Of a stretch of 64,000 nucleotides of DNA, positions 56,852 to 64,000 are shown in pieces. The notes beneath the pieces are model-generated. The model searched no databases. It worked only from the letters and a program-made list of their open reading frames with translations, and was not told the origin of the DNA. Origin of the DNA: JABAAI01 sp965261955 (GTDB taxonomy: Bacteria; Spirochaetota; Leptospiria; Leptospirales; Leptonemataceae); contig CBDHEM010000012.1 in assembly GCA_965261955.1 (NCBI GenBank), positions 39,858-103,857 on the forward strand, given 5' to 3'. Numbering within the stretch: the first letter of the stretch is position 1; each line of letters starts with the position of its first letter. Made by a program: the position numbers and the translations under genes.

Positions 56852-57190
56852 ATGATCCCGACAAATGGGGATAGCCTACCTCTTTTTCCATCTCGCTGTT
56901 TCAGACTTCCTAGGATGATGGGCACCATAAAAGCTCTTGCAAACCATCTAATTGAATCTGAATCCAAACCTTTTCTCCCTTCTCAGAATCCCCTTTCTCA
57001 TCAAAGTAATTTCCAGTATGATCCCATTCAATCTCTGGAAATATGTGTTGCTTCTAAGCTTGAAGAAGGTGATTTTTGGGTGCAGTTTGCTAGTTTCGAT
57101 GATTCTTTTGCAGATTATAGTGACAGTACTCTAGCTTTTCTTCTAGAAAAATATCCACAGCCTCATTGGTCGGCTACCATGATGTCGGGA
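56852..57190 (+). pseudogene. Fragment of a LINE-like retroelement ORF (region upstream of RT)
   Basis: An open frame reads TIKALANHLIESESKPFL, then LEICVASKLEEGDFWVQFAS and FDDSFADYSDSTLAFLLEKY. It resembles a segment just upstream of RT in some invertebrate non-LTR ORFs, of the type VASKLEEGDFRGAVRLASSD followed by a D-N-S...L..KHP stretch. The similarity stops at about 57165 (PQPH); the open frame runs on to 57301 without recognisable content. No RT motifs follow. It directly abuts the satellite array, so it is a truncated insertion. The assignment is from memory. Confidence 0.5.
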
Positions 57191-57301
57191 AGCTACTCCG
57201 GTTTTGCATTTGGTTGCCTGTCAAGAGGTATCAGGTCGAGCGGTCAAACAGCTGTCGAGATGTACAAGGGCATCCATGGAAGTATCAGTATCGAAGTTTG
57301 A

Positions 57302-58969
57302 GTGTTATTTCTTTGTTAACTGCAGTCATGGTTTCCACTCGACTAGTTGAATCAATGACAATATGACAGCTGACAGAAAGATGTAACTCTCAACTGATTG
57401 TTTACGTAGAAATATGGAGAGTTTTTGTTGGTGAATCTTTGCAAATTAGTGACATAAAATGAGAGTTGTCGTTGTGCTTATCACCAAATAACAATGCAGA
57501 AAAAGGCGGACAAAAGCCGTCGCATTTTCAGCTAGTACTAAATGGCAAAGAATATTTTCAGCCATTTAAGCTGAAAGGTCTCTGAAGAACGAAAGAGACT
57601 TTTGAACAATCAATAATAGAATAGTGATCCAAAATAACACTAATTAATTATAAAGTGGACATTACCTCCACCACTTAACCTTCATTCTGCACCCCGACTC
57701 CTCCTTCTCTCCCTCCAACACTTCTCTTCTCCATCCTCCTCCGCACACATCCATGCCATCTTCAGGCAATGTAGGATCCTCATCCCAGGATATAACTATC
57801 ATTATTAACAACATAGCTCAAAGAAATCGCCCCACATACATCACATTTATAATTAGTCATGTGAGCAGCATGTTTGACATTTGAACTGCTAAACAGGAGA
57901 AAGATAAGAATGTGCAAATTAATACTTCTTAAAAGAGGCTTGATTGTTTTAAGAAACATGCTCATAGAGTTATCTTTGTGTCAGCTGTTCAGTTTAAAAT
58001 CAGGTCCTAACTTGATCCTATGGATAGATATATCTGCTGCGCTGTGCACTAATTAACCAAGGATACCAGGAATAGGAGGCAGGAATCTCTAATAAAGACT
58101 TACATAGCTTGAAGCTGTTCAGCCTTCAAGGTCATGAAACCTGCTTCCACAGCAACCTAAGCATGCCCATATGTGCTAAAGGCATCCAAATTCTAGCTCA
58201 ATATTTTTGAAGTTAGAATGCACACTAATATACACTTGCTTGATAATTTCTAAGAACAATGTTGGTTTTGTATCATTTTGTGATATTTGTCGGGCTGTAT
58301 ATATCCTGGCGCCAGGCAGATCTTATGCTGACTGGTCTCCACATACTTTTCCCAAGCAGTTGAGGTCAGTGGAGTGGCCTGTGAGACTAATTCATGATTG
58401 AAACTAGATCAATTATTAAAACAATCCTAATTCTATACCCAAACTATGATCATTAACTCAATCACTATATATTCAGCCTAAGTTTTCAAAACTACTCATC
58501 TAAACACAGTTGATCTACACTACTTGGATCACAGCAACACGATTGCCACATGAGCAATGTTCCTTAGAATTTGAAGTAGTCTCCAGAAAAGTACTTTTCC
58601 ATGTGGCCTTGTGGTATGTGGTTTTCATCTCAAGACCTGATTACATAACCGCTAAAGGAATTAAGTTGGGGGCTACAGCCCCCCAGAAGACTTATCTAGT
58701 TGGATAAGTCCACTTCAGGAAGACAGCATCATGGAATAGATCATTTAAGAGGAAAAAAAACGCTCATTTCAGGGTGACTTGAGTTGAGGAGAGTACAGAC
58801 ATGGCAGACCTTATGACAGCAGTTGCAATCCTCAGCCATTTTTACCATTTTGCTCGCTCTCCTAGTCAAACTGGAAGTAAAGTTTTCTGACTATATGGAT
58901 ATAGCAGGCCAGGTAAAAAAAGAACAAGTCCCTTCGGTCGGTTTATTTGTAATGTTTTATTTTGTGAAC
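57302..58969. other. No gene recognised
   Basis: Mixed-composition sequence. Open frames of about 60 codons (57780-57965 minus, 57874-58056 plus, 58207-58401 plus, 58510-58707 plus) show no family resemblance. A small perfect-arm hairpin, TGGGGGCT with AGCCCCCCA, lies near 58666. Confidence 0.5.
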
Positions 58970-59249
58970 AATGTCAGTTTAAGCGCCTAAGTTAATGTAA
59001 GTTTTATCCTACGCCTAAGTTTATATAATTCCCTTCCTGCGCTTAAGTTTAGGTCTCGTACTGCATCTAAGTTAATGCAAGTCTCATCCAGCGCCTAAGT
59101 TTATGTGAGTCTCTAGCGCCCAAGTTTATGTGAGTCTCTTCCTGCACCTAAATTTATGTAAGTCACTTCCTGCGCCTAAGTTTATGTAAGTCTCTTCGTT
59201 CGCCTATTTAGGTGAGTCTCTTCCTGTGCTTAAGTTTAAGTAAGTCTCT
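58970..59249. repeat. About 27-28-bp minisatellite, left part
   Basis: Degenerate copies of GCGCCTAAGTTTATGTAAGT followed by CTCTTCCT, with indels and a few CACCTAAATT-type variants. Interrupted at 59250 by a solo LTR. Confidence 0.9.
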
Positions 59250-59629
59250 TGTGGGGGTTTCGAAATGACTTGCGTATTTTCTCGAAGCCTCACTGGTTTG
59301 CTGCCACCAGAGCTCTCTTTCAGCTGGTTATATACCCTGCTAAAGTTGCCTAGACTTGAAGCCTTTAATTTACCAAATATAAACTGAGTACAACACAGCT
59401 GAGTATGAAATACAGATAAAAGAGAACAAAAATGTTTCTACGTGAACATGTACATTTATGTATTAGAAATTATCCTGATTGGTCAATTCCGACCAATCCG
59501 ATCCTGCCAACATAATCCTAAGTGCGCATGATCCTTTGCAATAATCTAACTGTGTGCATATGATAAACACGAATATGATTAATTAGTTAGAAGTTCTGTT
59601 CTTCTATGCCTTGTGGCCTGGTCGCCACA
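59250..59629. mobile_element. Solo LTR (380 bp) inserted in the minisatellite
   Basis: The insertion starts TGTGGGGGTTTCG and ends GGTCGCCACA, giving the TG...CA ends of an LTR. It is flanked by a perfect 5-bp duplication TCTCT (59245-59249 and 59630-59634). Removing it with one TCTCT restores the minisatellite unit AAGTCTCTTCCTGCGCC. It has no coding sequence and no partner LTR in the window, so it is probably the product of LTR-LTR recombination. It is not related to the 195-bp LTRs at 14.6 and 18.6 kb. Confidence 0.8.
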
Positions 59630-59976
59630 TCTCTTCCTGCGCCTAAGTTTACGCAAGTCTCTTCCTGCATCTAACTTCATGAAAGTCTCTTCCAGTACCT
59701 AAATTTATGTGAGTCTCTTCCTGCACCAAAGTTTGAGTAAGTCTTGTCTTGCGCCTAAGTATATGTCAGTCTCTTCATGCGCCAAAGTTTATGTTAGTCT
59801 CTTCCTTCGCTTATGTTTATGTAAGTCTCTTCCTTCGCTTATGTTTATGTAAGTCTCTTCCTGACATTTATGTGAGTCTCTTCCTGCACCTTAGTTTGTG
59901 AGTCTCTTCCAGCACCAAAGTTTATGTAAGTATCTTCCTTCGCCTAAGTTTATGGGAGTCTCTTCCTGCGCTTACA
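59630..59976. repeat. About 27-28-bp minisatellite, right part
   Basis: Continuation of the array at 58970-59249 after the solo LTR, with the same AAGTTTATGTAAGTCTCTTC core. Confidence 0.9.
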
Positions 59977-59980
59977 TTTA

Positions 59981-60084
59981 AGAAGCCTAGAAGCCGATAT
60001 TCCAAGAAAATGAAGGTTTCCTCTGCAGGAAGAAAAGATAAAAATCCACTGGAGGTAAAATAAGCAGGTAAGAAATGAGTTTTA
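59981..60084 (+). pseudogene. Extra copy of the transposase first exon (104-bp duplication)
   Basis: Nearly identical over 104 bp to 60439-60542. It encodes KPRSRYSKKMKVSSAGRKDK with the following donor GTAAAA, but it lacks the ATG and first codons present at 60429. It may be a remnant of a second transposase copy or a local duplication. The left edge meets the minisatellite directly. Confidence 0.6.
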
Positions 60085-60428
60085 GGGGTAAGATCTTTTT
60101 TTTTTACATATAATTTTTTTATGTGCTCATGTGTGTATATGTATCTAGAACAAGATTCCCAAGTTCTAGAGCAATTAAAGATGTCTATCTCAAGATATAC
60201 CTATTTTTATATCATGTATTTATGCCATCTTAATTTATTTCACTTTGCCTCGAGGAGGTTCTTCTCCGCCTTTAGTCCATTTGGAGGAGATGATCCCTAC
60301 TTCCCAGTACCTTTATATTATATCAAAATGTAGCTCTTTTCAAGCTCTTTACCTTACCAACAAAAATCTATTAAAACACGAGGGAGAGGGGTTTGCCCTG
60401 TCACGAGAGAACCAAAAGAAATTTTGTT
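60085..60428. other. No gene recognised, between duplicated transposase exons
   Basis: AT-rich sequence with no recognisable element. Open frames here (60121-60333, 60245-60448) have no family signature; the second runs into the transposase exon in another frame. Confidence 0.5.
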
Positions 60429-60978
60429 ATGCCTGGAAAGAAGCCTAGAAGCCGATATTCCAAGAAAATGAGGGTTTCCTCTGCAGGAAGAAAAGATAAA
60501 AATCCACTGGAGGTAAAATAAGCAGGTAAGAAATGAGTTTTATAGAACAATAACTAGCAACTACAACAATTGTTGCATTTTTAGGTGATGCCAAGCCCCC
60601 TACTGCCTTCATGAAGAAGCTGATCAAGTCTCCTTTCTTTGACTTATTTGGCAAGAATTTGACATGAGGAAGAGAATGTGTCAACTAAGGCTCTGGAGGC
60701 TCCAACCATGTTATTGGAGGAGGGTGCAGTCACTAATATGTTATGCACAGCATTTGTTTGTAAACATTGCAATTCTGGAAAAAATAGTTCAACACCCTGA
60801 CCTGCGCAAGGGTTTGTGCACATATCCCACTCTGGTTTGTAAGGACTGTAAAGCCTCAACGCCGATTGTTTCTTCATATGCCAGTGAAATTCATTGGCAT
60901 GCTGTTAACCTTCGCTCTTCTCTTGCTAAAGTAGCTATTGGAGAGTCTCATTCATCTTTTGAGACATTTTGCTGCTTA
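60429..60978 (+). pseudogene. Mutator-like/Kolobok-type transposase, 5' half (copy 1)
   Basis: A likely first exon at 60429-60512 reads MPGKKPRSRYSKKMRVSSAG then RKDKNPLE and ends at a GTAAAA donor. A second stretch from about 60585 (after TTTTTAG) reads PPTAFMKKLIKSPFFDLFGK, then frameshifts to EENVSTKALEAPTMLLEEGA and FVCKHCNSG, then to GLCTYPTLVCKDC and HAVNLRSSLAKVAIGESHSS followed by FETFCCL. CxxC pairs followed by N-R-x-V-A-like and FC.xMN are N-terminal landmarks of metazoan transposases classed as Mutator-like (PF20700). The gene is cut at 60978 by an inserted element and continues in frame at 63417. Two frameshifts show decay. The basic N-terminus suggests nuclear targeting. Confidence 0.7.
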
Positions 60979-61009
60979 AGGGAGGGGGGGGGGGGGGGAG
61001 ATACCATTT
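60979..61009 (+). repeat. Left terminal inverted repeat of the 2.44-kb element
   Basis: AGGGA followed by 15 G and AGATACCATTT. Pairs with 63384-63414. Confidence 0.85.
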
Positions 61010-61149
61010 AAAAAAAGAAGTTTTATATATATATAATTTTGTACCTCCAAGCCCATTTTAGCTAACTTTCAAATTTGGAAGCATTTGGATGCTCCATTCT
61101 GAAGATATAAATATTTTTATCCATGCACTTCACCTAAACCTTTCATTTG

Positions 61150-62640
61150 GATCAGCCTGATAACTTAGGGGGTTTGTCTCCAAACTCTCCATCTGTTGCT
61201 CTTTGTGTGGGAAGTCGTCTTCCATCACAGATCCATGTCAGAAGAGAGAGTTGGAGACTTAACACCAAGTCTGTGCTAGCCATGAGAGTCATAGACAAGG
61301 GGAGACTTTTTGTGGCATGATGGGCATGTTGCCCCCAGTCTCCCAAAGAGCATACACCACTCAAAACCAGAAGTTGTTTGTTGCCTCAGGTGATGTGAGA
61401 GAGGCCTCCTTTGCTGATGATGCTGCCGAGCTAAGGAAGGATGTGCCTGAGGACCAAGTTCTTGACATTACTGTGACTTGTGATGGTACCTTGGCCAGGC
61501 GAGAATTCCAGTCTCTTTATGGCATTGTAGTGGTGGTGTCATGGAAGTCTGAAAAACGTGATTGATGTGGAAGTACTGAGCAAGCACTGCCAGGCTTGTG
61601 CCATACACCATGAAATGAATACTTCCTCTGATGAAATTTTGGATTGGTGGGAAGGTCACAAGGCTTCATGCGAGGTAAACTACTGTGGTTCATCTTCTGC
61701 GATGGAGTCAACTGGAGGCTTGCAATCTGGAAACGGTCTGTGAACAAGAATATGCTCGGGTATACACAGATGATATCAGATGGTGACTCCAAGATATTCA
61801 AACTTCTCAGTAATCAGCTGCCCTATGGTTCGTCCAACCTGGTGAGCAAGCATGAATGTGTGGGGAATGTGCAAAAATGAATGGGTACAGCACTAAGAAA
61901 GAAGGCAAAGGAGAAGTTTGTGAATGAAAGGGGCGAGCGTGTGAGGATGAGGGGGAAGGGGCGGATTACAGACAAGACGATAAAACTGTTGACTCGTTAT
62001 TATGGCAAAGCCATCAGATCTAGCACCGGTGTCTGTGCGGCAATGCTGGATGCTGCCTGGGAGATTTTTTACCACTCCCAGTCCTCAGCACCAGTATTGT
62101 CCCAGTGGCCAGCGGTCTTGGTGTAAGTTCAACTGGTTACTTGCCAATTCTGAGCCATCTCCACCCCACTCACCCACATCCATCCAGACATTGTTCCTCC
62201 TCTCAAAAAAATCTTTGAGCGACTCTTTCACCCTACACTAATGGAGAGTTGCGTACTTGGAGCGACTCAGAATTTGAACGAGTCATTCAATAGCACAATC
62301 TGGCAGCATTGTCCGAAGACAGAGAGTTCTGCTCTGCAACCACGGTGGAGATTGCTGTCAATTTAGCAGTAATCTCCTTCAACTCGGGCCAGGTTCCCTT
62401 CGCCAAATTCCAGGAAAGGTTGGAGGTCCCTGTTTCTCCTCCCACAAGGCAGTACCTTTCTGACAAGGACCATCACAGGGTGTCTGCATCAGTGATGAAT
62501 GCAAGGCGCAGGTGAAGAGGAGGAGGCAGGCTCAACACCTGGATAGGGTGGCACTGGCAGAGCAGCAAGTGGCAGAGGAGGGAGAAACCTATGGCTCTGG
62601 GAGGTTTAGTCATCACAGGACAGGCTGGACACACCTTAGA
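61150..62640 (+). pseudogene. Mutator-like/Kolobok-type transposase carried by the inserted element (copy 2)
   Basis: Reading across frameshifts gives NTKSVLAMRVIDKG, FCGMMGMLPPVSQRAY, VLDITVTCDGTLARREFQSL, KVIDVEVLSKHCQACAI, HKASCEVNYCGSSSAMESTG, YTQMISDGDSKIF, KHECVGNVQK, a TGA stop at 61878-61880, MGTALRKKAK, GRITDKTIKLLTRYYGKAIR, YCPSGQRSWCKF, FERLFHPTLMESCVLGATQN and LNESFNSTIWQHCPK, ending EEGETYGSGRF near 62620. The conserved D-G-T, D-G-D and other acidic positions fit the DDE-type core of PF20700/Kolobok-like transposases. The N-terminal third upstream of NTKSV is missing or unrecognisable. At least four frameshifts and one stop rule out function. Confidence 0.8.
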
Positions 62641-63383
62641 AGTTGAACCACCACCACCACCTCCTCCAAACGTTTTTATTGACCGTTTTTTTTTTCAAAG
62701 GTACCACTTACCCAGCTTTTTTCAAAGCCACCGCTTACGGAAGGGTTTCACTAACTGTGTGTGTGTGTGTGTGCATGCGTTTGAATTAGTCCCAAGGCAA
62801 ATTAGGTTTGCATTGAATTCCGGAAGCGATTAGAGCAAAAAATAGTATAGTAGTACAAACTTACCATACCACAACTTCCATCTTGATTTTCTCAAAGCCT
62901 CTCTTTTTTCGGTTTCAGAATGATATATCAATAGTCATGCATTCAATTCCAACTTTTTATATACCATTTTAAAGCTATTTCTTTGCTCTACAATCTGGGT
63001 GGATTTTTTTTGTTTTCCAAGTATTAGTCACTTTTTATGGGTGAATGTTTGATCCATACTTAGGACTTTTTTTTTTTTAATTTTAGCCGATCACCACAGA
63101 GGTACTCATGAACTTTTTGCTTCCATTCAGGTCATAGATCTGTATAAACTACAACCACTCTCTAAGTGGCTAGTGTTAATTCAATACCATTGATTTTATA
63201 AAATTCTGGAAGTGGGTTGAGAGGGTGGTGTGTCATATATCTATGAAGTCATGAAATTAGTTAGGTATATAATAATGAAACATGTCATTAAAAAGCACAA
63301 AGAACATGCTACAACTTGATTCCAAATTGCCTGCAGAAGATGAAAAATAAAAAAAGTTATGAGGTCACAAATTTACAAGTTAA

Positions 63384-63414
63384 AAATGGTATATCCCCCC
63401 CCCCCCCCCTCCCC
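63384..63414 (-). repeat. Right terminal inverted repeat of the 2.44-kb element
   Basis: AAATGGTATATC, 15 C, T and CCCC. It is the inverted partner of the left repeat, with the homopolymer run of equal length. Confidence 0.85.
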
Positions 63415-63416
63415 TA

Positions 63417-64000
63417 ATGAATCTTCCTCCTCCATCTGGTAAGAGTACCTTTGTTGAATATCACCAGCTTATAGTAGAGAAAAGTCAGCTTCATGTTGAA
63501 GACAGTCTTAAACGTGCTAGGGAAGAGCAAGACAGTTTTATGAAGCAGTTTCTGTATCTGAAATAGTGGATCGTATAGTTAGCGTTGATGGCACATGGCA
63601 GAAGCGGGGTCACCAATCTCTACTTGGTGCAGTGTATGTGATTGAATATCAGACGGGAAAGGTATTAGATTATAATATAGTCTTTTGCAAATTTTGTCAC
63701 AATTGCAACTTGCATTAGAATGGAACAAAGATATTGCAGATTTCCTGGCGTGGAAGGAATCTCATGAAAGCAAATGTGAAAGTAATTTTGATGATAGCTC
63801 AGGTTCTATGGAGTCCGTGGGACTTGTTAAGATCTTCAAATGTTCTCTGGACTATAAGCTTCGCTATAAACACTTTGCTTCTGATGGAGATAACAGTACT
63901 CTAGCATCTTTGATGAAGGAAAAGCCTTATGAACAAGACTGTGAGATGGTAAAAGAAGACTGCATTGGGCATATACAGAAATGAATGGGTTCTGCACTTC
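63417..64000 (+). pseudogene. Mutator-like/Kolobok-type transposase, 3' half (copy 1, continues beyond window)
   Basis: Continues copy 1 from 60978. Reads MNLPPPSGKSTFVEYHQL, then EDSLKRAREEQDSF, a frameshift near 63540, VDRIVSVDGTWQKRGHQSLL and GAVYVIEYQTGKVLDYNIV, a frameshift near 63690, then ADFLAWKESHESKCESNFDD, SSGSMESVGLVKIFKCSLDY, KHFASDGDNSTLASLMKEKP and DCIGHIQK followed by TGA at 63982-63984, then MGSAL to the window edge. The D-G-T-W and D-G-D motifs are the catalytic-core landmarks of the family. It is well conserved apart from two frameshifts and the stop. The protein is about half different from copy 2, so the two belong to separate lineages. Confidence 0.82.

Larger units (their letters stand above)
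60979..63414. mobile_element. 2.44-kb DNA transposon with G-rich TIRs inserted in a transposase gene
   Basis: Imperfect terminal inverted repeats of about 36 bp: the left reads AGGGA, 15 G, AGATACCATTT; the right, reverse-complemented, reads GGGGA, 15 G, GATATACCATTT. Flanking bases are TTAA on the left and CTAA on the right, giving a perfect TA (or TAA) duplication, or TTAA with one change. Joining the flanks turns TTT TGC TGC TTA and ATG AAT CTT CCT into an uninterrupted F-C-C-L-M-N-L-P-P-P, the conserved family motif. The element carries its own decayed transposase (61150-62640) of the same broad family. 62641-63378 holds no recognised gene. Confidence 0.88.

Noticed and set aside
58207..58707. 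Two plus-strand frames of about 65 codons
   Set aside because: No recognisable domain, no good start or splice context, and length within chance expectation.

Overview
This is nuclear DNA from an invertebrate animal. It has spliced exons with GT/AG junctions, an AATAAA polyadenylation signal, an animal-type collagen XV/XVIII (endostatin) domain, several classes of eukaryotic transposon, and very large AT-rich satellite and minisatellite arrays. I see no bacterial operons, rRNA or tRNA genes. The exact phylum cannot be fixed from the sequence; an early-branching or marine invertebrate such as a sponge or cnidarian would fit.

Layout. 1-3916: two minisatellites (23-bp and 25-bp units), the first split by a 0.73-kb foldback element. 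4979-19514 (+): the 3' end of a host collagen-type gene. Three exons (4979-5215, 5902-5996, 19310-19514) join in frame to give a complete endostatin domain of about 178 residues with four conserved cysteines. Its last intron is 13.3 kb long. It holds a 29-bp and a 23-bp minisatellite, a decayed Ty3/gypsy pol on the minus strand (9.5-13.8 kb) whose coding segments have grown into 77-, 41- and 59-bp tandem arrays, and a complete 4.18-kb Ty3/gypsy retrotransposon (14635-18818, minus strand, 195-bp LTRs, 5-bp target duplication ATAGC).

20.7-56.8 kb is almost entirely repetitive. A 44-bp minisatellite leads directly into about 34 kb of AT-rich satellite made of two related families, with monomers of about 250 bp and about 105 bp. 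The array contains a near-identical 6.03-kb tandem duplication and a 3.6-kb block in reversed orientation. No genes are credible there.

56.8-64 kb is a transposon graveyard: a small piece of a LINE-like ORF, a 28-bp-type minisatellite split by a 380-bp solo LTR, and Mutator-like/Kolobok-type transposase pseudogenes. A 2.44-kb element with G-rich terminal inverted repeats sits inside another transposase gene of the same family. Removing it restores the conserved reading frame.

The only apparently functional gene is the endostatin-domain gene. The other coding traces are transposon remnants with frameshifts and stops. The observations most worth following up are the exon reconstruction across the 13.3-kb intron, the nested transposase insertion, the tandem amplification of the same RNase H segment in two different retroelements, and a candidate self-priming primer-binding site in the intact retrotransposon.
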